Under the pieces are notes generated by a model. That model was not told the origin of the DNA. It ran no database searches and worked only from the letters and a program-made list of their open reading frames with translations. This document shows positions 15,383 to 23,561 of a DNA stretch of 53,975 nt, one piece after another. The DNA comes from Lachnospiraceae bacterium (GTDB lineage: Bacteria; Bacillota; Clostridia; Lachnospirales; Lachnospiraceae). The position numbers were made by a program, and so were the translations under genes. Numbering within the stretch: the first letter of the stretch is position 1; every line of letters begins with the position of its first letter. Where the stretch lies: contig CAJTDD010000032.1 in assembly GCA_910574885.1 (NCBI GenBank), positions 1 to 53,975 on the forward strand, written 5' to 3'.

Positions 15383-18300
15383 ATGATGCGAAAAAAGAAT
15401 CTGAGATTATTTGCAATTCCATTAATGGCATGTACGATGATGTTTTTTGCTCCATCGACGGTCACGGCGGCAGATATAAATCCGTCTGCGAATACAAGCG
15501 GTGGTACTACTCCAGACGGGAATACTCCGGGTGGATCAGGCGATACTTCGGGAGGGGACACAGGCACGGCAGCCCCGTCTGTCGGTGCGGGAGGCGCTGG
15601 CGGAACGCAAACGTCAGTGAGACAAGAAGGTAATACGGATGTATCCGCAGGGACCGTGACAATTACAGAATTTACATGTCCAGACGACGTTTGTATTAAG
15701 CACACGATTACTGGAAACGGGACGGGGACTATTAAAGTAACAAAGGGAACTCATGATATTATATTACAGGGTGTAACTGTGGACGGAACAAGTGCGAACG
15801 TTCCGGCTTTTGAAATCTGTGCAGGGGCAACGGTCAATTTGTATCTTGAGGGTACGAACACGCTTACAAGTGCGGTAAGTAAAGCTGGAATCTTGGTTCC
15901 GGCAGGCGCTTACCTGAATATCTACAGTGATACGGACCCGATTGGTACGCTCAATGTAACAGGAGGAAGCGGCGCTGCCGGAATCGGCGCCCAGGGTTAT
16001 GGGCTACCATCCGGTAGTATCAGTATCCATAATGGTAACATTAATGCGACAGGCGGCGCCCAATGCGCCGGAATCGGCGGCGCTGCACGAGGTTCTGCAG
16101 GCACGATAACGATTACAGGCGGTAATGTTACTGCGACAGGCGGAGATGGCGTGAAGGGCGTTATCACAGGCGGTTCTGGAATCGGCTGCGGCGGAAGCGG
16201 GAGCGGCGGTGAAATTATCATTTCCGGCGGTACGGTAACAGCAGTCGGCGGACTCAATAATCCTCCGTCTGTCAGCCCTAAGAACAGCGGAATTACATGT
16301 AAGAATTTGTCATCCGGAGACGGAAGTGCAACAATCATTGCAAGTTCCGTTAAATATGAAAATGCCACGAAGTTGAATGGAATTATCTGGGATGAGAATA
16401 AAAAGATTGGTTTTGTATATGGAGATGCGGTATTGAATGAAAGCCTGCTTGACCAGACGTTGAATATCCCTCCAAATAGTTCTTTGACAATCCCTCCGAA
16501 CGGCGGCCTGGTAAATGGAATGGGCAGCCAGATTATAGGAAGCGGAAGTATTATTAATGCGGATGAACTGGGGAATGGAGGAGGAACGACAAGCGGCAGC
16601 CTTATTTTGAAAGTATCTTTATCTAAAGATGATATTAATACGGTAGATCAGGTTTATACAGGCGCGGATCTGACGAAGGAAGCGATTCAGATTAATGATA
16701 CCCGTGAGAATCCGTTCGGGGACGACTATATCGTAGACAGCCCGGATAGCTGGAACCGTACGATTGAAATATGGGGCGGCGGTACGGCGGATATTATTCG
16801 CGATGCACACACCTATATTATAACCTATTCAAAAGACGGATATCCGGATATTGTAAAAGAAGTGACTGTAACAGCAAAGCCGCTGGAAAAGGAAATGGTC
16901 AGCACCATTGACAGCCAGTCGTATACCGGGGAAGAGATTAAACCAGAAGTGGTCATCAAGTACAACGGAATGATTCTTGATAAGACCATTGATTACACGG
17001 TAGTCTATGAGAACAATAAGGCAATCTCAACTGCCGATAAACCGGCAGTTGCGAAAATCAAGGCAAGAAATAACGGTAATTATTCAGGCGAGATAGACCA
17101 GACATTTACGATTAACCCGGCATCTATAGCCAATGCAGAGGTAACGGTGGAACCGGCGTCTGCAAAATATGACGGCACAAAGAAGACGCCTACGGTTACG
17201 GTTAAACTGGGCGATAAGGTCTTAATTCAAGGGGTTGATTACACCATAGCCGACTCCGGTGATCTTGTAAGTGCCGGCACTGTAACTTATACAATAGAAG
17301 GAACAGGTAATTATACGGACGCCGCTCCGTTGACAACTTTTGAGATTGAAAAATTGCCGGTTACGGTCAATGTGAACAATCTCTCGGCAGTAAACAGACC
17401 ATATGACGGCACGAACGAAGTGGAACTGTCAAATGTACAATTTGTAGGAGTCCTGCCTGCCGATAAGAATGACGTTAAATTAGAGACAAAGGCGACGATT
17501 TCAGGAGTGGACGTCGGTTCTTATTCGACAGTCACGCTTGAGAATCCGGTACTTGGCGGCGACAAAGGTAAAAACTATTCATTGGGCGAGATAAGCGGTG
17601 AATTAAAGCTCGCGACTCCGGTCGTAATCAGCCAGGCAGAAGCGCCTGATAAACCGGAACTTACCGGAAACTACAATGTCAGCTCGAAATTTAAAGACAA
17701 ATTCTACTACACACTGGATATCACGAATGCCGGAAAGGGCGTTGAGTATCAGTACAAGATGGACGACGGAGAATGGACGGATACTCCGGTCTTTGACAAC
17801 ATTGATCCGGAATCAACCCATACATTCTATGCACAGTCAAAAGAGTCTTTGAACGTGCTGCAGAGTGATATCGGCGAGTTGGAAGTTGTATTTGAAAAAC
17901 TTGAGACGGAAATCGTTCCTCCAAGCTTCAAATTAGAGTTTAAGGAGAATGAAGACGGAGAGACATTTACCGCTACGATTCCGGCTGCTTCAAAGGATAC
18001 GGGAGATTCCGAGGACAATGGCGATGAGAAAGAGGCCAAAGCTTCAGAAGATTCGGATAATGAAGACGAAACGGAAGATCCGGGGAACTCGGATAACGAA
18101 GATGAAACCGGAGATCCGGACGATAAGGATAATCCGGATGATTCGGATGATAAGGACAATCCAGAAAAACCGGGCGAGCCAGAAAAACCGGGAACTAATT
18201 CTGACAGGGTTTTAGAATATCGTTTCAGCAGCCCGGAAGATGAGGAAGCGTCAAAATATTCCTCAGAGGAAGACGCGAATATCAAGACGGATTGTAAACC

Positions 18301-19582
18301 CAATACGGAATACACCGGTTACGTAAGATATGCGGCGACAGCGACCCACAAAGCAAGTAAAGCAGCAAAGGATACTCAGACTTGTCCGGGATTAATGGTA
18401 AAGAAGCCTGTGATATCACCGGAAGACGGTTCTACTTTCAGCGGATCGAAGACCATAGAGATTACGTGTGAAACAGAAGATGCGGCCATTTACTATACGA
18501 CAGATGGAACCGATCCTTCAACAGACAGCAATGAATATAAGGAGCCTTTCAAGATTAACGCAACAGCTACTATTAAAGCGATTGCAGTTAAGGAAGGAAT
18601 GACGGACAGTGAGATTGCAACAGCTACGATCAGTAAGGTTGAAACCATTGTATACACAAGGACTGGCGTTACAAAGTTAGACACCGTAGATCATGAGAAG
18701 AATAATATTGCACCTGAGCTGATGGAAAAACTGGAGTCTCCGGACAAAAAGGATGCGACTGAGAAAATTATTGCAAAACTCACAGCAACACTTTCCGACA
18801 TCGGGGCGCCGGGAGATTTCACATATCAGAACATAGCATTCTATGACCTTGTGGTAGAAATCAGCACCGATAACGAAGTCACCTATAAGCCGGCAACGGC
18901 GGATGATTTCCCAGAGGGAGGTCTTGACGTTACGGTTAAGTGTCCAGAAGGCACCAATATAAAGGATTATGACTTTGCGATAGCTCATATGTTTGCATCC
19001 GGTGATTCTATCGGTGAGGTAGAGCATTGGGAGAATGTGGCGGTTACAAAGACCAAGACTGACGATGGCAGCGATGGATTACGCTTTAAGATCTCAAGCA
19101 CATCACCACTTGCAATCGCATGGACACCGGCAGTACCGGGTGGACCGAATAACAATGGAGTAGATGATAATCCAGGCGGAGACGATAATTCGGGTGGTGA
19201 TGATAATCCGGGCGGAGACGACAATCCGGGTGGAGATAACAATAATCCGGGTGGAGACAACAATCCAGGCGGAGATAACAATAATCCGGGCGGAGACGGC
19301 ACTACTGGCGGAGATGATAACAATAATGGTCAGGGAACAGGCGATGGAACTGGGCAAGTAACCACTGCAAATAGATCCGGTGACGATGGCACTAACGGCA
19401 CGGGGACGGGAACCGGTACAGGTACGGTTGCAGATGCAGTCAGGTCTGCCGCTTCCACCCTTCTTCCTAAGACAGGAGATACCAGCAAGCTTCTGGTATG
19501 GATTGTTCTGGCAGCCGCATGTGTGGCAGTTATTGTCGGCGTACAGATAAAGTCTAAAAAGGGAAAGAAAAAGAAGAGATAA
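15383..19582 (+). CDS. Large LPXTG-anchored surface protein (paralogue B)
   Basis: 1399-aa paralogue of the protein encoded divergently at 9261-13559, same domain order. It has a signal peptide (MMRKKNLRLFAIPLMACTMM... AADI, about 1-30) and a Ser/Gly/Thr-rich N-terminal linker. Glycine-rich beta-helix-like repeats (SIHNGNINATGG, TITGGNVTATGG, IISGGTVTAVGG, about 205-295) are followed by YDG/MBG-like repeats (AKYDGTKKTP, RPYDGTNEVEL). It carries an acidic Asp/Glu/Pro insertion (about 870-945) absent from paralogue A and one chitobiase-like domain (AIYYTTDGTDPS). A PGGDNN repeat stalk, LPKTG, a hydrophobic helix and KSKKGKKKKR complete it. ATGATG at 15383 follows GAAAGGAATT. A sortase must be encoded elsewhere. 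Confidence 0.85.
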   Translation: MMRKKNLRLFAIPLMACTMMFFAPSTVTAADINPSANTSGGTTPDGNTPGGSGDTSGGDTGTAAPSVGAGGAGGTQTSVRQEGNTDVSAGTVTITEFTCPDDVCIKHTITGNGTGTIKVTKGTHDIILQGVTVDGTSANVPAFEICAGATVNLYLEGTNTLTSAVSKAGILVPAGAYLNIYSDTDPIGTLNVTGGSGAAGIGAQGYGLPSGSISIHNGNINATGGAQCAGIGGAARGSAGTITITGGNVTATGGDGVKGVITGGSGIGCGGSGSGGEIIISGGTVTAVGGLNNPPSVSPKNSGITCKNLSSGDGSATIIASSVKYENATKLNGIIWDENKKIGFVYGDAVLNESLLDQTLNIPPNSSLTIPPNGGLVNGMGSQIIGSGSIINADELGNGGGTTSGSLILKVSLSKDDINTVDQVYTGADLTKEAIQINDTRENPFGDDYIVDSPDSWNRTIEIWGGGTADIIRDAHTYIITYSKDGYPDIVKEVTVTAKPLEKEMVSTIDSQSYTGEEIKPEVVIKYNGMILDKTIDYTVVYENNKAISTADKPAVAKIKARNNGNYSGEIDQTFTINPASIANAEVTVEPASAKYDGTKKTPTVTVKLGDKVLIQGVDYTIADSGDLVSAGTVTYTIEGTGNYTDAAPLTTFEIEKLPVTVNVNNLSAVNRPYDGTNEVELSNVQFVGVLPADKNDVKLETKATISGVDVGSYSTVTLENPVLGGDKGKNYSLGEISGELKLATPVVISQAEAPDKPELTGNYNVSSKFKDKFYYTLDITNAGKGVEYQYKMDDGEWTDTPVFDNIDPESTHTFYAQSKESLNVLQSDIGELEVVFEKLETEIVPPSFKLEFKENEDGETFTATIPAASKDTGDSEDNGDEKEAKASEDSDNEDETEDPGNSDNEDETGDPDDKDNPDDSDDKDNPEKPGEPEKPGTNSDRVLEYRFSSPEDEEASKYSSEEDANIKTDCKPNTEYTGYVRYAATATHKASKAAKDTQTCPGLMVKKPVISPEDGSTFSGSKTIEITCETEDAAIYYTTDGTDPSTDSNEYKEPFKINATATIKAIAVKEGMTDSEIATATISKVETIVYTRTGVTKLDTVDHEKNNIAPELMEKLESPDKKDATEKIIAKLTATLSDIGAPGDFTYQNIAFYDLVVEISTDNEVTYKPATADDFPEGGLDVTVKCPEGTNIKDYDFAIAHMFASGDSIGEVEHWENVAVTKTKTDDGSDGLRFKISSTSPLAIAWTPAVPGGPNNNGVDDNPGGDDNSGGDDNPGGDDNPGGDNNNPGGDNNPGGDNNNPGGDGTTGGDDNNNGQGTGDGTGQVTTANRSGDDGTNGTGTGTGTGTVADAVRSAASTLLPKTGDTSKLLVWIVLAAACVAVIVGVQIKSKKGKKKKR
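19168..19325 (+). repeat. GGDD/PGGDNN-encoding repeats in surface protein B
   Basis: Irregular units of GGCGGAGAYRAYAATCCGGGT encode Pro-Gly-Gly-Asp-(Asp/Asn)n just before the anchor. They take the place of the NNGD repeats in paralogue A with a different sequence, so the two stalks expanded independently. Confidence 0.8.
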
Positions 19583-19593
19583 GTTCATTTAGA

Positions 19594-19641
19594 AGAGGGA
19601 TTTCGGAAAGTATGGCATTTTCCGAAATCTCTCTTTTTTAA
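19594..19641 (+). terminator. Terminator of surface protein B
   Basis: AGAGGGATTTCGGAAA / TTTCCGAAATCTCTCT forms a 16-bp stem, with one G-U pair, and is followed by TTTTTT. It separates the surface gene from the Wadjet operon. Confidence 0.85.
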
Positions 19642-19690
19642 TCTTATGGGCATTATGGACATTAAAACGGATACATACTGTATTTTAGAA

Positions 19691-19726
19691 CAGAACTATG
19701 TTAATATGAAAAAGAATATAGTTCTC
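19691..19726. promoter_or_regulatory. AGAACTAT/ATAGTTCT dyad upstream of jetD
   Basis: A perfect 8-bp inverted repeat with a 19-20-nt spacer ends about 19 nt before the chosen jetD start. It could be an operator or a 5' UTR hairpin. TGGACA upstream is a possible -35, but no good -10 is visible. Confidence 0.3.
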
Positions 19727-19744
19727 AGAAGGCGGATGATCTCT

Positions 19745-20782
19745 ATGAAACGTATATCCTTAAAAGAGCTGCTCCACTCTCGGCAGAATAATACTTATGA
19801 GCAGCAATATCAATACATTCTGGAATTGATTTCCGAAGGAAAGGTGAAACCTGTGAAAGCGTCTGGTACAAATGGAAAGCATCCGGCGCTCTATCGGGAA
19901 TACTGGCTGGCGGAGCAGGAAAAGGATTATAGTATATTTGAAGAGGAATTGAAATATCGGCTGCATCCTATGATATCGATTGATTATTATTTATCACATC
20001 TTGCGAACTATGAACAGGACAGGCCGTGGATTCTGATGCTGAGTGAATATTTGAAGAAGCATAGGGAAAAATTGGAATATACGGAATCTACGAATGAGAG
20101 AAGTTTTGAAATCTGGAGCCGTGAGAAGTTTTTAAGCCGCGGGCAGGGGAAGCGGATTTTGAAGAATTGTGGCCTGGAGGAAGGCTTCCTTAATATATAT
20201 CAGACGACGGAACCACTGGCTTATTATTCCAGGACAAGACAAGTGCCCCAGAATATTTTAATTTTAGAGAATAAGGATACTTTTTACAGTATGCGTCGGC
20301 ATCTGATGGAAGGCAGCTCCAGGGAGGCTGCGGAAATTGCTGATAAGATACCCCGGGAAGGGAAGGACAGAGTCCTTGGCATGGAGATTGGGACGCTGAT
20401 TTATGGCGCTGGGAAGGGAATTTTGCGTTCCTTTTTGGATTTTGATTTGTGTGTGGAGCCTTATATGAAGAATGGTGAGAATCGGATCTATTATTTCGGC
20501 GATTTGGATTATGAGGGAATCGGAATCTACGAAAGCCTTGCGGAAATGGTTTCAGGCAGGTGGGAGATTCTTCCTTTTACGGAGGCATATGCAGCCATGC
20601 TCGAAAAGGCAGATGGGACGTGTGGCGTAAAGAACCTGCCGGATACGAAGGAACAGCAGAACCGGAACATAAGGGAGGATTTTTTCGCGCATTTTCATGA
20701 GGAAACGGTAAGCAGGATGAAGGCAGTGCTGGAATCCGGGAAGTATATACCGCAGGAGATCTTGAATATTACTGATTTTTGA
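19745..20782 (+). CDS. jetD: Wadjet system nuclease subunit JetD
   Basis: 345-aa JetD-like protein (DUF3322/DUF2220 group). In Wadjet systems JetD is the Toprim-type, topoisomerase VI A-like nuclease that cuts closed circular plasmids after the SMC complex extrudes them. Toprim signatures are visible: an acidic strand LILENKDTF (about 173-181) and GDLDYEGIGIYESL (about 250-263). The N-terminal half (KYR..., WSREKFL) is the DNA-binding arm. ATG 19745 fits AGAAGGCGG at 19727-19735; an ATG at 19736 is in frame just before, and another at 19646 lacks a site. It is the first gene of the operon, with jetA, jetB and jetC downstream. Placing jetD first differs from the textbook ABCD order. Confidence 0.85.
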   Translation: MKRISLKELLHSRQNNTYEQQYQYILELISEGKVKPVKASGTNGKHPALYREYWLAEQEKDYSIFEEELKYRLHPMISIDYYLSHLANYEQDRPWILMLSEYLKKHREKLEYTESTNERSFEIWSREKFLSRGQGKRILKNCGLEEGFLNIYQTTEPLAYYSRTRQVPQNILILENKDTFYSMRRHLMEGSSREAAEIADKIPREGKDRVLGMEIGTLIYGAGKGILRSFLDFDLCVEPYMKNGENRIYYFGDLDYEGIGIYESLAEMVSGRWEILPFTEAYAAMLEKADGTCGVKNLPDTKEQQNRNIREDFFAHFHEETVSRMKAVLESGKYIPQEILNITDF

Positions 20783-20850
20783 GCGGGTATCAATGGCTTT
20801 GGTATGCGGCAGTGACCGTTTGGGACGTCGGAAACGGGAGGTGAAATAGA

Positions 20851-21210
20851 ATGGGAAATTATTTGAACCCGGATAATCGTAAGTTTGAGGAGGCTGTGAA
20901 TTCGGCTGTGTATATTGACAAGACAGGATTGATAGAATATACGAATTCCGTCCTCCATACCATGCAGGACAATGTCTGCGTGAGCCGTCCGCGCCGTTTT
21001 GGGAAGTCGATGGCGGCAAATATGCTGACGGCGTACTATAGCCGCGGCTGTGATTCCAGAGAGTTATTTTCTGGTTATCAGGTTTCAAAGAGTAAGGATT
21101 TTGGCAAACATGTCAATCAATATGATACTATTTTCTTAAATATACAAGAATTTCTAAGCAGGAGCCGCGGGATTGAGGAGCTTCCTTATGGCCTGTTCAA
21201 TAAGGTTTGA
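20851..21210 (+). pseudogene. N-terminal fragment of an AAA-ATPase-like/DUF1703 gene inside the Wadjet operon
   Basis: 119 aa matching only the first part of the AAA-ATPase_like (PF09820) family. The usual start is NPDNRKFEEAVNSAVYIDKTGLI, followed by the P-loop-like RPRRFGKSMAANML (49-62). Full-length members are over 500 aa with a C-terminal PD-(D/E)XK domain, and here the frame stops soon after GLFNKV. It has a convincing start, GGGAGGTG at 20838-20845 before ATG 20851, so a short protein may still be made. Its stop overlaps the region of the jetA ribosome binding site. It is either a deletion remnant of a gene that once sat next to jetA or a domesticated short ATP-binding partner; the first is simpler. 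Confidence 0.65.
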
Positions 21211-21224
21211 AAGAAAGGATTAGA

Positions 21225-22841
21225 ATGCAATACGAATTTTTAAAAAATTTCCCCAAAAGGATGAAGAATGTGGGGCTTTATGCGCTGCTGATTCAGAACA
21301 GCGCCCAGAAGACAACCTGGAAGCAGTTCGGTTTCCTGACTCTGGGGGAGCAGCTGAACTTGATTTTTGCTGTCATGCTCTATATCATGGAGCAGTCCTT
21401 GAAAGAGGAGCGCTGCACTATGGATGATGTAGGCGCTTATATCGACACGGTCAATACCGGGCATTTTAGGAAAAGTATGTCTTATGACGAGTGCAGGCAG
21501 CTCGGGGATTTCGTGGTAAATATTGTGCTGTCCAACGAAGGGAGGGCTATGTATTTTGAAGGGTTTGATTTTGAAGAAAATAAGTATCAGAATCTTCATA
21601 TCAGTTATGTGGCGAACCGGATTATTTACATAGACCAGGAATTCAAGCGTACTTCTTACTATTTGACGGACGATGGGTACAATCTTCTGCTGGCGACGCT
21701 GGAGATTGAAAATAATATGAAGCTTACGATTCATGAGATGATTTTCCAGATGCATCTTGAGAAGCAGAGTTATGACAAGGCCGTGGATGAGATTAAGAAT
21801 GTGTTCAATCTGCTGCGGATTCAGTTACAGAAGATTCAGGAGGCGATGGGTAAGATTCGGAGGAATGCGCTGAATTATTCTGTGAAGGATTACGAGGAGA
21901 TATTGCTTGGGAACCTTGATACCATCAGCGACACGAAGGATAAGTTCCAGAATTACAGGGAGATGGTGAAGAGCCGGGCGCAGGCGTTGGAGGAGGAGAA
22001 TATTAATGTAAAGAGGCTCAGTGAGAAGGATGAGGAGCGGCTTTCCCACCTGCGGGTCATTGAGACATACCTGAACCGGACGATTGATGAACATCAGAAG
22101 ATATTGAACAGCCATTTTGATCTGAAAGCATTATATACGAAGGAGTTGGAGACGCTGACGCAGATGTCACTGATCAGACGGTTCCCTCTTAGGACTGAAT
22201 TGTATGACAAGGTGCTTGAGAATCCTAAGGCTCTTGAGAATCTGGATTATTTCCTGCGGCCGCTGTTTAATCAGGAGCCGGATAAGGTCTATAACCTGAA
22301 TAAGGCGTTCCAGTTACAGCGCCCGGTGCGAAGACGCATGGAGGAGGATATTGCGGAGGAACTGGATTTTGACGAGGAAGCGTGGATGCGTGAGCAGGAG
22401 AGGCTTCGCAAGGAGAAACTGAAAAGGTATGAGGTGTGCCTTTTAAGGCTCCTTGGTTATGCCTTGAAGACAGGGGAGGTATCCCTTCGGGAAATCAGCA
22501 CGGCTGTAAAGGAGCAGGAAGAGGAACGGGAACAACTGATTCCGAATGTGGAGATCTTCAAGGAAGTCATGGTGGAGCTGATTAAGAATCAGGAGATTGA
22601 TATTACCGTGCTTTTAAGGGAGCGCAGTGAGTATATCCAGGATGTACCGGGGGAGTTCCAACTGAACGAGATGCTGCTTCATCTGGTGGAGGAATACCCC
22701 AAGTTTCGGAATGTCCGGAGGGTGGGGACTTACCGGATAGAGGATGGGAGCGCCGTTACGTTTGAAGGGATTTTGAATGAGGATAAGGTGAGGAAGACGA
22801 TTCGGTGTTCTAATGTGTTGATTCGTGTGGAAAAGGAGTAA
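21225..22841 (+). CDS. jetA: Wadjet system kleisin-like subunit JetA (DUF5716 type)
   Basis: 538 aa, JetA of the DUF5716/PF18982 kind. In Wadjet, JetA is the kleisin that bridges the JetC SMC heads. It shows the start MQYEFLKNFPKRMKNVGLYALLI, a folded N-terminal domain to about 200, and long coiled coils (about 205-350: KAVDEIKNVFNLLRIQ, RAQALEEENINVKRL). A C-terminal winged-helix-like domain follows (IRCSNVLIRVEKE at the end). ATG 21225 is taken because GAAAGGAT precedes it, whereas the earlier TTG overlaps the upstream fragment. Six nt separate it from jetB, so they are one operon. Type III is the best guess from the DUF5716-type JetA. Confidence 0.85.
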   Translation: MQYEFLKNFPKRMKNVGLYALLIQNSAQKTTWKQFGFLTLGEQLNLIFAVMLYIMEQSLKEERCTMDDVGAYIDTVNTGHFRKSMSYDECRQLGDFVVNIVLSNEGRAMYFEGFDFEENKYQNLHISYVANRIIYIDQEFKRTSYYLTDDGYNLLLATLEIENNMKLTIHEMIFQMHLEKQSYDKAVDEIKNVFNLLRIQLQKIQEAMGKIRRNALNYSVKDYEEILLGNLDTISDTKDKFQNYREMVKSRAQALEEENINVKRLSEKDEERLSHLRVIETYLNRTIDEHQKILNSHFDLKALYTKELETLTQMSLIRRFPLRTELYDKVLENPKALENLDYFLRPLFNQEPDKVYNLNKAFQLQRPVRRRMEEDIAEELDFDEEAWMREQERLRKEKLKRYEVCLLRLLGYALKTGEVSLREISTAVKEQEEEREQLIPNVEIFKEVMVELIKNQEIDITVLLRERSEYIQDVPGEFQLNEMLLHLVEEYPKFRNVRRVGTYRIEDGSAVTFEGILNEDKVRKTIRCSNVLIRVEKE

Positions 22842-22847
22842 AAATAT

Positions 22848-23561
22848 ATGGCTTATGAATTAGATGAAGTCCGGACAAGCCAGGAGATTTTCTACTATCT
22901 CCTGGAACACCATGAGCTTTGCGAGGATGAGGAAATGCAGCTCTACAGGGCGTATACGGAGCAGGAAGAGATACAGAATTTAGTGAAATCTCAGGGGGAG
23001 ATTGCCGAGAGCCGGATTGAGCGGTATGGGAATGTGATATATCTGATTCCAAAAGAGGAGAATCATTTCCTTGGTTTTTCTAAGGCACAGCTAAAAGCGG
23101 CGCTCTGTAAATCCTCCGGGACAGATAAGGATTATTACCTCTCCCAGTTCGTGGTGCTGACGCTTCTGGTGGAATTCTTCGACGGACAGGGAAGCAGCAG
23201 TAAAGCCCGGGAATACATGCGTGTGGGAGAACTGCAGAATTGCATTTCTAGCCGTCTCAAGGAGGGAGCCGAGGGTATGGATGAGGAACAGGAGGAACAG
23301 TCGGGGATTGCGTTTTCCAACATGCTTGAAGCGTACGAGGCTTTGCGTTCGGATGACAAAGGTTCCAGGGCAAAGACGACGAAGGAAGGTTTCCTTCATT
23401 CGATTCTGGTATTTTTACAGAAGCAGGGATTGATTGAGTATGTGGAAGCGGACGAGATGATCAAGACGACGAAGAAGCTGGATAATTTTATGGACTGGAA
23501 TCTGTTGAACCAGAATCATTACCAGAGAGTGCTGCGGGTACTGGGGGTAGAGAATGAGTAA
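22848..23561 (+). CDS. jetB: Wadjet system kite-like subunit JetB
   Basis: 237 aa. It corresponds to JetB, the small tandem winged-helix KITE protein of the MukE kind that binds the JetA kleisin (DUF4194 or the related DUF6063 group). Two wHTH-like segments can be traced: FSKAQLKAALCKSSG with FVVLTLLVEFF near residues 80-110, and TKEGFLHSILVFLQKQGLIEYVEADEMI near 180-207. An acidic linker (GMDEEQEEQSG) lies between. ATG 22848 follows AAAGGAGTAAAA. Its end overlaps jetC by 8 nt, indicating coupled translation and a fixed subunit ratio. The identification rests largely on position between jetA and jetC plus fold-like pattern. Confidence 0.8.
   Translation: MAYELDEVRTSQEIFYYLLEHHELCEDEEMQLYRAYTEQEEIQNLVKSQGEIAESRIERYGNVIYLIPKEENHFLGFSKAQLKAALCKSSGTDKDYYLSQFVVLTLLVEFFDGQGSSSKAREYMRVGELQNCISSRLKEGAEGMDEEQEEQSGIAFSNMLEAYEALRSDDKGSRAKTTKEGFLHSILVFLQKQGLIEYVEADEMIKTTKKLDNFMDWNLLNQNHYQRVLRVLGVENE

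Noticed and set aside
17827..18315. Minus-strand open frame inside surface protein B.
   Set aside because: It is an antisense shadow of the acidic Asp/Glu-rich insertion, giving a Ser-rich translation with no start signal.
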